64,000 bases of DNA. Source: Dillenia suffruticosa (Eukaryota > Streptophyta > Magnoliopsida > Dilleniales > Dilleniaceae). Made by a program: the position numbers and the translations under genes. This document shows, piece by piece, positions 1-14,100 of the stretch. The stretch is from the NCBI GenBank assembly GCA_033439265.1, contig JAVTVX010000011.1, positions 10,540,590-10,604,589 on the forward strand, in the 5' to 3' direction. How positions within the stretch are numbered: the first letter of the stretch is position 1; the number at the start of each line of letters is the position of its first letter. The notes under the pieces were generated by a model. The model saw only the letters and a program-made list of their open reading frames with translations, ran no database searches and was not told the origin of the DNA.

Positions 1-785
1 GTCAAACCAACCTGATGTAATATGTCACATATACCGCCTATTTCTCCCAATTTTTGCTGACATATATGTCACATGTCATACCAATTCTGAATTTAAAGAT
101 CACTTAATTTTACATTGCTCTATTGCGAGAGTAATAAGGAAGCGCCCTTTTACTGTATGCGAAAGTGTTTTGGTGTGCCTCGAGAATTTTGATATTTGCT
201 CCTTACAAAATTCAGAAATTGGGAGGGGGGGGGAGCGGAAGGCACTCTATTGTTGTGAAAATACACGTTTTTGTCATCCCATAGTGTACTTGGAGAGAGT
301 GAAAGAACAAAAAATTTCACGATCAATCCATAAGGTCTTCTATTTGTGGGACAAAATTGTTTTCCATACTTCTTTATGAGCTCGTGCTCAGGAAATTTAT
401 AAAAATTGTAGTTTAGAATATTTGTAGAGAGATTAGAAAGCAATTGTGTACTAGTCTTTTTGTTCTGCTTTACCTTATTATTTCTAAGGTTTTATATCGT
501 TGTAAGTATTGTACATTCTTTCATACATCATATTAATATATATATTTTTTTCTATCATAAATAAATCATTTGTGGCAAAAGCAATTTTCCCTAACAAAGT
601 CTACAACGGTGAAAAATTACACATTGACGTGGAAAGTATCCGATGGGATACATGTATATGTTGGCGAATAAAATTTTCCGATATAGATACAATACATGTG
701 AAGAGTTTTTTTGAATAGAGAAATAGGCAACTAACTCAGTGATGACTCAGTTTAAGAGTTGAGCTTTTGTTTTAAGAAAGCAAAA
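1..785. other. Unassigned AT-rich sequence within or downstream of the AAE gene
   Basis: No conserved coding block was recognised on either strand. Short open frames (69-97 codons) have no recognisable motif. The stretch is probably AAE intron 10 or an old repeat. Confidence 0.4.
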
Positions 786-982
786 AGGCGACCAATAGAC
801 AGTCGGCCTAGTGGGTAAAGGTGTTAGATTTTTTAACTAAGTTTCGGATTCTAAATTAGGGAATGGAAAAGATTACGTTGGGAGAGCTCTCCTCTAAATT
901 GGGTCTGACAACACTCGAATTGGATTAATCGGAGTATAATTCCGGATACCAGTTGGTTCAGCACCAAAAAAAAAAAAAAAAA
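786..982 (+). mobile_element. tRNA-derived SINE
   Basis: An RNA polymerase III box A-like sequence (CGGCCTAGTGGG, 804-815) matches the tRNA pattern TRGCNNAGYNGG. A box B-like sequence (GTTTCGGATTC, 841-851) resembles GGTTCGANTCC at tRNA-like spacing. The unit ends in a 17-A tail (966-982). This architecture is that of plant tRNA-derived SINEs. The 5' boundary is approximate and no target-site duplication was confirmed. Confidence 0.7.
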
Positions 983-2005
983 TAGAGAGGCAAATTTAAA
1001 GTATGATCTTGTACTTTCATTTGAAAGCAATTATGATTGAGGAATTGAACCTCCATGGCCTTCGAAGTAGAAACTGGCAGTCTAGATTTCACTGAATCAT
1101 CTAAAGGCACATTACATCATTCAATAGGTGAAACACATTGTCAGTGTTTAGGTAGTAGCTCAAATTGAGATAGAAGACATCTCTAGGTGGTCTATATTGA
1201 GCAACATTGGTGCCTTCAGGTGGCCTTGTCTCTCTCAAGTGTGCAGTTTTTTCCTTTCAAAGATGTTTCTCAAACTTGCAATAGCCTATGAAACAACCAA
1301 TATAAGTCAGTAGATTTGGGAAGTAGTATTCCAATTTTGGAGTTGGTTTTGGTATATGATGCAACATTTATTTCTTTGTTTTGGGTTTGAGGTTCTTTTC
1401 TCATTTCTCATTTCTCATTTAGATTTTTTGTGTTTGCTCAGTTATTGTTGTCTCTTACCATTGCTTCCTCTTTTGATTTAGAAAGCTTCAGTAAGATTTT
1501 CCCAGTTTGAACTCTCTTCATTTACATTCAGAAAATGGCCTTCAGAGGCCCCTAGGCCTCTTACTCTCCTAGCCTCTAGGCGTTCAATCTCAGTTCTCAT
1601 CAAGAGGATCTGGTTGTCGTCGGGGGTTGGTCCTGAAGAAGTACAGGTCTGGAAATTAGTACCATCGAATAGTTTTTTTTATGAAAAAAAAAAATGAGGA
1701 AATCCTTAGCATAAGGAAATTGAGATGCACACACGATTGAAAGGAGGAAAAAATGAGATAAGGGCCAAAGCATTCTGAGTTGGAGAAAACATGATCAAAG
1801 TAAGAAGCAGTCTGTGGCAAGAAGGAACTTTCTAAAATATCATTAGAAGGAGAGAATGAGGGGGTTTAAATGCAGCCTCCTACTTTTGATGGTTCATCCA
1901 TTTTCATACGAACTGGGAAAACAAGAAGGATAATATTTATGAAAGAAATATATATATATAGAAGCAATTTAACCAGAATACATAATTTGGTATAACAAAA
2001 CAAAC
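983..2005. other. AAE intron 10 sequence, no gene seen
   Basis: AT-rich sequence that was searched in particular for the next AAE exon; none was found. It includes a poly-A stretch near 1684 and no coherent open frame. Confidence 0.5.
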
Positions 2006-2164
2006 CTTTGATATTCCAATGACAGATTGAATTTTACGGTACACGAGCTTCTTCGCCAATAAATGCAATGGCAACAAAATTCCAGCAATAACTCTTGCCA
2101 AGAAGCAATCCAGAATTGCAACAAGGAGGGGCTGTTGCTTCGATCTCTTTGTTAGATATTTTCC
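2006..2164 (-). CDS. AAE15/AAE16: AAE exon 10 (last exon in the window)
   Basis: Residues 404-456. It includes [20 protein letters not shown], then [11 protein letters not shown], and ends SVIGISK before a GTTTG donor. The donor shows that the gene continues: the next family block (AG-x-SGGG) is not in 1-2005. Confidence 0.92.
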
Positions 2165-5100
2165 CTATAAATCAAGTTGCAATCAACTTATGCTGGCTAA
2201 ATTAAGCTTAAGCAAAAGGCATTAAGAGAAATAATTTGTATACCAGGAAAGAATTGCAAGTGTTGTGTGCGTAAAGTAGGACTTAACAAATATGGAGAAT
2301 TTATCAGGAGCCATTATAGGATTTTGTGATGGAGCAACACATGCACTTAGAATGGAAGGCAGCATTAGATACAGTGAATTACCTTGATTGCGTAATGTCA
2401 ATGGTGCAGTTAAAAAAGAAATTGTCAAAACATATATTCCCTTCGTTAGATAGATTTGTGTCTAGACTGTCATAGCAATAACAATATAACGAAAGGGCCC
2501 TCAACCTTTAAAAATTTCTTCTTATTTAAAATGGCAGCCATAAACTCATGAAACTAAAATTATGAAGTCAAACATGTATAGATTAAAAGCAGACAATGAC
2601 TGTACAGCTCAATTCAAATCATAGCTGCTTTGATTACATAAAATCAAATATAACATTTTCGTGGATACATATCAGACTTAATTAATTAAACTATTCCATT
2701 AGGAAGTATTAGCCGCCTATATTAGGAATTAAAGAAGTCCAATCTCATACAAGATTCAAGTGCTGAATCAAAATAAATTTTTAAGGTTCAATTTAATGGC
2801 TAATCATTTCTGCGGATAAATTTAACAAAAAGTAGGGATCAAACCTCATAAACCCTCTTGTGTTCCATGTACACCATACTTATCCTTATTAATAAAAGAG
2901 CAAGAAATTTTTGTGCAGCTGAACTTGCAGAGATCTGTTTATGGATTCCACTGTAAAAGCGAAAAGAATTGGAAAAAGGAGTTGATAGCATCAATTGCCA
3001 TAGCAAAGAAGACTGTAGCTTGGATTCGTAAAATTCAGATATGAGAGCTCCAAATAAATTCAGAGCAAGAAAAACAATGCAATGACATTTATTCAAAGAA
3101 ATGAAAATTAGATGAATGATAGGTGTTGTCTCGTTTCTTTCAACATGTAGAAGGAAGAGTACAGAAACACTTGCAAGTAACTAGTTGTTGTATGATATGA
3201 GATATAAGAGTAATTTCCATTTACATTTCTACATTATATATTATGCTCTCTCAGCTTAAACATCATTTTGTATATATTGTGTGAAATAGAAAGGAGAATA
3301 TACAAAATGCCTAACGTTGAGAGAACCACAAATTCAAAACAAGTAAAGACAAAAACTAATGAAGGACTACTTTTCAGTCCCTCTTCAAATAGAATCTCTA
3401 AACACTCATAAAGCAAGTACTAAAAGAGACGAACATAAAACAATATTTTCATAAAGGAGATAGGAACCATACTCTAACTTTTAAATTCTAGCATCTCGTT
3501 TGCTCCAAACACACAAAGGAATAGCTATAAGTGCACCTTTCTTCTTTCAACCCACCAAAATCTCTAAACTTTGTCAAAACCAAAACAAAGAGGTTTTTCG
3601 TGCTTTTTAATTTAGTAACAAAGAGCTGGTTTCACATAACCAAGCTACTCAGCAACACAAAAATAAATTTAATTTCAAAATCTTTACGGAACATAACACG
3701 ATATATGAAGAAACAACTTTAAATATGCTCCTTTTTTTATTAATGTACAATTATGATATTCAAGAATGGAAAGAAGGTAAATAGTAAGTAAAAAGTGAAG
3801 AATATCTTTTCACGCTCCTGATAGTTAAAACTTAAGATGGAGCATTCAAATTATGATCAAATGCTGCCAACAAGGTTTTTAATTCATTTAACAAAGAAAG
3901 CAAAATTAAATAGCTCTTAAAACTAGTTCAGTTAAAATGATTGTAACCCAGAAGAATGTACCTATAGAGTGTCTCATACACCAGTGGAACCGAAATAAGG
4001 TAATGTGGTTGATAGAGCCTCAAATCCTCCTGTTAAAACATGAGCTAACAGTTAAAAGCTAAAACTTAAAAAAAAAAAGGATAAGAATAAAATCACAAGA
4101 CAATAATCAGAATCACACATTACAAAGTAATAACGGTTGTTTTAGAAGTATTAAGTGCCAATTTTTGTTTAGGAAGTGTACCTTTAAATTTGCAACAGTT
4201 GTGTAAACTTGCTCAATGCCATGGGTAAATATAAAATATTCACAGGCTCGCTCATATGCATGCCATGGTGGTAGCATGCTCAGAAACCTATCTCCAGCTA
4301 CGGCAGGGACAACATCCCATAAATTGTTTATCTGCATAAGTGGTCAAGAACACTACCTTTAAGGCTAATAACAGTTATGACAAGTAAAGAGATTATATAA
4401 TTATTGGAATCATGACTATGCAAGGAAGACAATCAAATATAACACAGCATTCGACTTCTGTAACTGCATACTTGTTTATTAGGATATAGGATATTGGATC
4501 CCATGTACAAGTCATAATAATAAAAATTTAACCAAAATGATTCTTTTAGAAAATCAGAAGACTCTAAGAGACAACATCTAAAAAGTAAAATTTCATAAGA
4601 CGATATTCCTACCATATCCCTTTCCCTCCATATGATCCCAAAGATAGAGACAAATACTAGGAGAACCAAACCTCTTCGTTTTGAAGAGACTCTCAAGCCA
4701 CTTCATGACAAACTGTCCCTGCTATCACCTAACAACAACTTATAATAGAAACGAGAATCATGAGCAATTCAAGAATTTGTGATTCCTTATTCTTCCATCT
4801 GACAAATGAAGAAACTTTGACCAAAAAATTCAACCATCTGTGACAGAGTTCTAAAGTCAAGATTCCCTCTCACACTACTCTCCACACAGCAAAAGCAAAC
4901 CTGGAGCCCCAGATTCCCAGATACAGTCACATGTCTCTCCCCCTGGAGACCTCCTTTTTATTCTTTTCCAAGGAACTTCACATATGCCACTCTTGGATCT
5001 ACATATGCCTCTAAATTTTGTTGTCCTAGTAGATACATTCGCATGCCTCACCCCTGGGGACCTCCTTTTTTTTTCTCCCTTTTTCCAAGGGACTCTACAT

Positions 5101-8100
5101 ATGCTACTCTTGGATCTAACCATAAATAGGTGATCACAACTCTAAATTTTTGTTGTCCTAGTAGAGAAAATAGACGAGGAAAATCTCAGCTCCAAGTGTG
5201 GGCATGCCTCATCAAAGGAATATGCCAAAACATCCTAAGCCTCCTCTGGAAAACATATTCATTTGCTAATCTCTAATATAGTGGAAGTGTGGCAGTGGGA
5301 TTTGTTGGAGTACAAACGCTATCTGGAAGTTTGGTCAGCAGAAATCCTAAGGCACCACGATGCGAGTTCACCCACTAAGAAAAAACAATGTTTCTCGAAA
5401 TAAAAATATTCAAAAAGCTTCTTTTTTATGATGAATATAATAAGAGTTTAAATAGTCCAAACCTAGTGTCATGAGCAAAGAATACCAATAATACAATCCT
5501 CTAAAATAAGGAAATTAATATGAGTTTAGTACAACTTTAACTAGAATTCTAGAAACCCTAGTTGACAAAATAAAATGAAAATCTAAATAATAATAAAAAA
5601 GAAACAAAAAACAAAAATACAACTCTTCATGTTTGGGCTGGGTTGGTGTGAACCCTTGGGGTGCAGGTTTGCCCAAAGGAGCCAGTCTTGCTCATGAGTA
5701 CAGCTGTGCCCCTAGGGGCGCAGGTATGCCCCAGCCTTGGGCACAGCTGCACCTTGAGGCATAGTGGGGCCGAGGCCCATTTTCTACCCGACATGCAGGA
5801 GCACATGCATCCCTTGTCCAGCTTGAATAGCTTCTTCTAATGTTGTGTTGATGCATCAATTGCCTCCATTTGAAATATAAGTACGACCTATGAACCTCCC
5901 TTTTAGCCCAATTTGATCTTCAACTTTGAGGTAGTCCGTGTCAATCTCTCACCAAAAGTCAGAACTTCATAAAATAGATCCACAAGGGGTCTGTAGCCAA
6001 TGAGGACAGCCCAAACACCTCAAGTATGAACTCTAGTCAAGTTCCAATTGGACCGGTCACAAAGGCTCAAGCTAAAAAGTTCAAGTAAACTCTTAATGGG
6101 CTGATTTAAAACTTTGGGGCTGAGGTGAATTCTAACTCAATGAGTGTAAACTCTCTCCGGTTCTTTAAGAACTTTTCGAACTTATAAATTCCTGTGGCGT
6201 TCCCTCTTAACTCATCAATCAGTCCTTCCACAATTGTTTGTGGCGTTCTCATTATACCAAGGTTCTTGCTTCTATAAAGCAAGAGGTTGAGGTTCCATTC
6301 AGACCTAGCGATTGATTAAATTCTGATTACGGATCTTGTTAAATTTCGTGATAAGCTTCTTATCATTTGGTATTAAAGCCTACTTCTACTTCAGGTTTGT
6401 CTCTCTTCTATTCCAGTCCTACTAAAAAATATCCAGTATAGTGCAGATAATCTCTGGCTGCAAAAATCAGTATCATTCTTGTTCTAATCACATTACAATT
6501 CTGCCTTCCTTTATGTCTAATACCAAAAAAGAAAAAAGAAAAAAACCACACACTCATTTTGTCTTCCACATCCTGGTAACTGGGAGATCGATTCTGAGAA
6601 TTTTGTTTTGTGCTTCTCAACTCCCCCCCCCCAAAAAAAACCATGGGAATACAAATTGATTCTTTGTGTATGTTTGGATACCTTTAAAACCCAAGGCACC
6701 ACCTTTTTTTCTCGTGGACTTTAAATATGAAATTTTTCATGGTGAGTTCTTGGTGAATTGTTGCAAGAAATCTTGATTAATGTTTGGTTAGTTTGATAAG
6801 AGCCAAAAGAGAATATAGTTGGAGTAGAAAAAGGCATGAGTGAGAATCAAAGCAAGAAACATGAGTGACAAGTGATTCCTATTTCCAAGTGTAAACACCT
6901 GAAGGAGTGAGGATTTCTTCTAACTTTTGTCACTGCAGAAGTCATGCCTCACAAAATTGATAAAAAAACGTACAAAAGGTGCTACGGGAGGGGCTGATCC
7001 AAAGCTGTGTGTGGAGAGCATGATGAATGAGATGAGGCAAGTAATGAAGCTGGAACTAGAGCAGGTTCATGAACAGATAGATCAGCTGGAGAAAGCAAGT
7101 GTGGAGCAACCACAAAACACTCCGAGAGAAGGAGCTCAACTGAGGCCTGTGAGGGATGAAGACCAAGAATATTATGAAGTTGGTTTTGATGAAGAAATTG
7201 AAAAGGAATCTGGTGTTAATGGCAGGAGATTTGGAGGGCGGTTTAGAGAAGCTAGAAATAGGAAAGATGACAATTTGGGCAATATTAAGATGAAGATTCC
7301 ATCATTTCAAGGTAAATCTGATCCTGAAGCATACCTTGAATGGGAGAAGAAGATGGAGTTCGTATTTGACTGCCACAACTATTCTGAAGCAAAGAAGGTA
7401 AAACTAGTTGTGATTGAATTTTCTGACTATGCTATTAATTGGTGGGATCAAGTTGTTATAAACAGGAGGCGAAATGGAGAACAACCAATAGAAACAGCGA
7501 GGAGATGAAAACGGTGATGAGAAGGCAGTTTGTTCCAAAGCACTACCACCGGGAATTGCATAAGAAGTAGCAAGGTCTCAAACAAGGGAGCAGGAGTGTA
7601 GAGGATTATTATAAGGAGATGGAGATTACTATGATCCAAGCTAGTGTAGAGAAGGTTTGAGAAACTATGATGGCTAGGTTTTTACTTGGATTAAACCAAG
7701 AGATTCATGATAGGGTAGAGATGCAACATTATGTGGAGTTTAAAGATATGGAACACGTGATCATCAAAGTGGAGCAACAACTAAAGAGGGGGGGTGGCAC
7801 ATGTACAGCCCATAGCTCAGGTTCTCATCCATGGAAGATGAGTTTTACCGGGAAGGAAGACAAGCTACAAATGCATAGGCCCGAGTCTAAGAAGGTAAAA
7901 CTGAAACTTGTGACATTAAATGTTTTAAGTGTCAAGACAGGGGTCATATTGCTGGCCAATGTCCAAAAAAGTTAGTTATGATCATAATCGCTTGGGTCAG
8001 AAGATGAAAAGGAGGACACTATGCTAGCTCTGGAAGATGCAAATGATGCAGAAAATCCAGTTGAAGGAGAGCTTGTAGTTACAAGGAGAGCTCTTAGTGT

Positions 8101-11100
8101 ACAAAGCAAAGACAGAGAATAGAGCGTGAAAATCTCTTCCAGATTCAGTGCCATGTTAATGACAAAGTGTGCGGCATGATAATTGATGAAGTTTCACTAA
8201 TGCAGGCAGCACCAAAGGGGTGGAGAAATTAGCATTGACAACCTTGAAACATCCCAGGCCATATAAGCTTCAATTGCTCAATGATTGCAGAGAAATCAAG
8301 GTAAGCAGGTGTTGGTGGCATTTTCCATTGGGAGATACACTGATGAGGTGTTGTGTGATGTGGTTCCAATGCATGTGTCACATTCTTTTGGAAAGGCCAT
8401 GGTAGTTTGATCAGCGCGTCACCAGCTTCACCAATAGATATTCCTTTGAACTAAACATCACTCTTGTACCCTAACCCCTAAACAGGCTCTTGAAGATCAA
8501 TTGAGGCTTAAAAAAAAATGTGAAAGAAAAACGAGAGTGAAGAAAAAAAAAATGAGTGAAACAAAAAACAAGAATAAAAAAAGGAGTGTGAAAATACGAA
8601 AAATAGAGAGGAGGAAACAAAAAGGAAAGGAAAAGAATGTGAAGCAGTTTCGGATAATAATGATAGAAAAGAAAGCAACTTTTATGCGACCAAAGGTGAG
8701 ATCAAGAGGGCATTGCTCACGAAATAGCCAATGATTGTACTACCGTACAAGAGGCGTTTCCAAATGCCAACGACGTTGGCAAATCTTTGTCTAGTACTGC
8801 TATCTCTCTTTCACAGGAATACGAGGATGTCTTTCCCAAAAAACTACCACACTGGTTACCTCCTGTCCAAGGGATTAAGCATCAAATTGATTTTGTGCCA
8901 GGTGTGACAATTCCAAACCGACTGGCCTATAGGAGCAATCCCAAGGAGACAGGAGCTTCAAAGGTAGGTAAATGAGCTGATGAAGAAAGGGCATGTAAGA
9001 GAGAGTATGAGTCCATGTACAATCCCCGTATTACTTGTACCTAAGAAAGATGGCACTTGGAGAATGGGTGTTGACTACCGAGCCATCAACAATATTATGG
9101 TAAAGTATTGTCATCCTATCCCTCATTTGGATGATATGTTAGATGAGCTACATGACGCCACTATGTTTTTTGAGATTGATTCAAAAAGTGGATACCATCA
9201 AATTAGAACGAGGGAGTGTGATGAATGGAAAGCTGCGTTAAAAAGAAAATATGGTTTATATAAGTGTTAGTTATGCCATTTGACTTGACTAATGCACCTA
9301 GTACTTTCATGCAATTGCTGAACCATGTTTTGTGAGCATACATAGGTAGATTTGTTGTTGTTTATTTTGATGATATTCTCATTTATAGCAAAATCTTGAA
9401 TGATCATGTTGTGCATTTAAAATCAATTTTGGAAATACTCATAAAAGAGAAGTTATTTGCTAATTTGGCGAAATGCATTTTTTGCACCGATAAGCTTGTG
9501 TTTCTTGGTTTTGTTGTGAGTGCACAATAGCGTAAATTGAGAAAACCAGAATAGTATTCTTGAATTGAAAGATTACCCTGCCTGTAATTTGCAATATCGA
9601 GCTCCAACTGAAAGCGTTTTGCATTGTTATCTTGATTATAAATACGTTTCAAATATTCCCACATTTCCTTGACTGTTGTAAAAGAGCGTAAATTGTTGAC
9701 CATGTGTGGCTCAATAGATCCCAAGATCCAAGAAATAATTTGAGCATCTTTTGTCTCCCACGTAGCAAGGCCAATTTTGTCATTTAGTGCAGTAGAGGAC
9801 CCATCAATATGTCCCCAGAGTCCTTTGCCTTTGACATACATCCTGAATTGAAACTCCCAACCCAAATAGTTCTTTCCACTGAACCGAACAGAAAAGTTTT
9901 TTGTTGTCATAGTGATCTAAAAAAGTTCAAAAGTGTATAACTCTCCGAAATAGAAATCCCATAATATGTGATCTGGAAATAATTCCAAGATCAAAACGAC
10001 TAAACAAAAAAAGGAGAAGACCAAATATTCGAAAGCTCTTAGGGCTGAAACAAGGACACTAAAGTCCCTAGAACTGAACCAAAGATATTCGAGAGCCCCT
10101 AGAGCTAAAAAACAAGGCTATTTTAGATTTTGATAGAAGGCTCTGATACCATGTCAATTTGTCTGAATGAGTTTATTCTCCTTTGTTATTCTATATATAT
10201 AGAAAATTGTACAGAAATAATTCAGAAAAGTTTTAAATTACAATCATGATTTTCTCTCATTCCTAATCTATATATTCTATTTGTGGTAATCTAATTATGT
10301 ACAAGGTATGATAAGACAAAGTGATGGAATCCCTTGATTTTCTAATTGACTAGCTAATTGATGGAATCCCTTTATTTTCGAATTTACTTATAGATTGATG
10401 GAATCCTCTTGATTTCCGAATTGACTTGCTCCATTTGATGTTGATTCCTTGATTGGCTCTGTTGAGCTAATTGATGGAATCCCTTTATTTCCGAATTTAC
10501 TTGTAGATTGATGGAATCCCCTTGATTTCCGAATTTACTTGCTCCATTTGATGTTGATTCCTTGATTGGCTCTGTTGACTAAATCTCTTATTAACACAAT
10601 TGCTTACTTCAACAAGAAATTAAGTGGGGCAGCGAAATTGACAAATGCACCATTACTTGTTTTGCCTAACTTTTCAAAGACGTTTGAAATGGAATGTGAT
10701 GCTTTGGGTGTAGGGATTGGCGTAATTCTCATGCAAGAGGGATGACCAATTGTTTACTTCAATGAGAACTTAAGTGGGGCAGCCTAAAACTACCCTACTT
10801 ATGACAGAGTTCTACACATTAGTTTGGGCTTTAGAAACACGGCAGCACTACCATGGCCCAAGGAATTCATGATTCACACCGATCACAAATCATTGAAACA
10901 CTTGGAAGGGACAACACAAGCTGAATAGGAGACATGCTTGTTCGGTGGAGTTCATGGAGACATTTCCATACGTCATTATGCTATAAACAAGGAAAGGAAA
11001 ATGTGGTTTTAAATGCACTCTCTCGCAGGTATGCCTTACTCTATATTCTTGATGCTAAATTGCTTGGTTTTGAACATATTAAAGAGTTATATCCTTTAGA

Positions 11101-14100
11101 CCCTGACTTCGGTGAGGAGTATAGCATTTGCAAGACAGCTGCCAATGGTAAGTACTTTAGACAGGAGAGTTTTTTGTATCGGGAAAATAAGTTGCGCGTG
11201 CCAAATTGCTCTTTGCATGTTTTATTGGTACAAGAATCCCATGGTGGTGGGTTAATAAGACATCTTGGAGTAGCCACAACCTTAGCAGTTTTACAAGAAC
11301 ACTTCTATTGGCCACACATGAAAAGGGATGTTGAGAGAATCTGTGCTAGATGTGTCACGTGTAGGCAAGCAAAATCCTGAGTACAACCCCATGGTTTGTA
11401 CACACCAGTGCCCATTCCTGGTGAAACTTGGATTGATATTTCAGTGGACTTTGTATTAGGCTTACCTAGGTCTAGACATTGTAAAGATTCAATTTTTGTG
11501 GTTGTGGACAGGTTTTCTAAGATGACACATTTTATTCCTTGTCACAAGACTGATGATGCTTCACATGTTGCTGATTTGTTCTTTAGGGAAGTGGTGAGGT
11601 TATATGGTATGCCTAGAATAATTGTTTCAAATAGAGATGCAAAGTTCTTAAGTTACCTTTGGAAGACTTTGTGGTGTAAGTTATGACTAAGTTATTGTTT
11701 TCCACTACATGTCATCCGCAAATTGATGATCCGCAAACTGATGGTCAATCCGAAATAGTAAATAAAACTTTATCTACTTTGTTAAGGATTATTGTTCGAC
11801 AGAACATTAGAACATGAGAAAATTTTTTATCGCATGTTGAATTTGCTTATAACCGTACTGCTTATTCTACTACTAAATTTCCACTATTTGAAATTGTGTA
11901 TGGATTTAATCCATTAACTCATTTGGATCTATCCTCTTTACCAATGACTGAGCATGTGAACTTAGATGGCAACAAAAAAGCTGAATTTGTTAGGCAGATT
12001 CATGAGACGACAAGACTCAACATTGAGTGAAGAACTGGGCAATATGCAAAACACGCCAACAAGAGACTTCACAAGCTAGTTTTTGAACCCGGAGATTGGG
12101 TTTGGTTGCATATGAGGAATGAGAGATCTCTAGCACGATGATGTTCCAAATGGCATCCAAGAGGATGGTCCTTTCCAAGCCCTAGAGCACATCAATGACA
12201 ATGCTTACAAGCTAAATTCGCCAGGTGAGTCCCATGTTATCCCATGTTAATGCCACTTTCAATGTTGCTGACTTAACTCGTTTTGATGTAAGCAATGATT
12301 TGAGGACAAATCCTTTTCAAGAGAAAGGAAATGATGACGACATCCCAAACACCTGGAGTACGAACTCTAGCCAAGTTCCAACTGAACCGGTTACAAGGGT
12401 TCAAGCTAAAAAGTTCAAGAAAACTCTTAATGGTTGATTCAAAGCTTTGGGGCTGAGGTGAATTCTTGAAGATCCAAGGAAGATGTTCCACATTGCCCAC
12501 AAATTTGGATTTCCATGATCCAAGTAGAGGAATAATCTGGAAGAATTTCTCAAAGAAAGCAGCTCATAAAAAATATGAGAAAAAAAGGAAGTTAGAAGGT
12601 TTTTGTTTGACTCAGGGAGGGGAGTTGTATGGTTTTTTTTCAAAAATAAAAGAGGGAAGTCTGCAGTCACTTTTCAGCAATAAAGAGGGGAGTTGTATGA
12701 TTTTTTTTTTTCATAAATAAAGGAGGGAAGTCTACAACAACAACAACAACCACCACCTGAACCATAATCCCAAATTTTGAGATCATTCATTTAAGAGACA
12801 AATATAGGAGAAAAAAAGGAAATATATATAATTAAAATTTGAAAGCTAAAATCGATAAGATAACACTAAAAAGAACATAAACATAAACTATCAATAAAAA
12901 CTTAAAATTATAAAAGACGTCATTTAATTATTTCGGATTCTCTTATACCACTCATTCCTATCTAAATTCATCTTTTCAATTAAACTCTTGATACTCATAT
13001 CTTTACGAAAAACTTGTATCCAGATTTTCAACGGTTTATCTCGACATTTCACTAAGTCTTTCATATTTAAGATCTCACTCCTCCTAACTAATACATTTTT
13101 GGGTTTTTGTTACACGTGTCGAAACCACCTTAAGCGATACTCTAACATTTTATCCACAATTAAAGTCACTCCCAACTTAGTACGTATATATTCATTTTTA
13201 ATCCATCTTTTTTAATTTTACTACCTATTTATCTGAATATTTTCATTTCACTTACAATTATTTTATGCTCTTATTATTGTTTAATGGTCCAACACTCAGT
13301 ATCATATAATAATATAGGTCTTACTGCCATACAATAATCATATCTCTTCAACTACAATGGTATTATGCGATCACAAATAACCCCAAATGCGCTTTTCCAT
13401 TTCACACAATCTGCTTATATTCTATGATTCAAATCCCCATATATGTTTCTATCATTTTGAATGATAGATCAAAAATATTTAAAGCGTTCACTTTTTCGTA
13501 TATCCTGCCCTATTTAAAACATCCATTTTTTAGTATATCATGTTCTTTTAATTTAATCGTTTTTTTTTTCATTATGATAATTGTCACTAAACGTACATAT
13601 TATATACTCAGTTTTTTATCTATTCAATCTAAGTCCTCTGAATTCTAGTGTGTCCCTCCGTAACTTCAATTTAATACTAATACTCTCTCTAATTTCACCG
13701 ACAAGTATTATATCATTTACAAAAAGCATACACCATGGTATTTTATCTTGTATGCTTTTATGATTTCATCTATCACAACTGCAAAAAAGAGGGGATTTGA
13801 TGCCAAAATTTGGTGAAACCCAATTTTAATTAGAAAATCCTTATCATATGTTTTTTCAAAATCAATGAATACGATATACAAGTCTCTCTTTTATATTCTA
13901 AACGTCTCCATCAAATGTTTTAACGAGTGAATGGCTTAAGTGATCGATCATACTGACATGAATCCAAAATAATTCTAATACATATTTATTTTAAATTTCA
14001 ATCTATAATCTATCACTCTCTTCCACAACTTCATAATATGATTCATAAGTTTAATTCCCCTATAATTAGAATAATCTTGTATGTTTTTTTTATTCTTATA

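Larger units (their letters stand above)
9532..10596 (-). mobile_element. Ty1/copia fragment: one LTR, primer-binding site and N-terminal gag
   Basis: On the minus strand the order is LTR (10596 to 10152), TGGTATCAGAGCC (10139-10151, perfect tRNA-Met site), a short leader, then a gag frame from 9910. It interrupts the RT of gypsy element 1. The second LTR and all of pol are absent, so it reached its present form by deletion or recombination after insertion. Confidence 0.88.

Noticed and set aside
4875..5123. Minus-strand open frame of 82 codons
   Set aside because: It is the translation of a 112-bp tandem repeat in intron 6, with duplicated peptide blocks and no splice or domain support.
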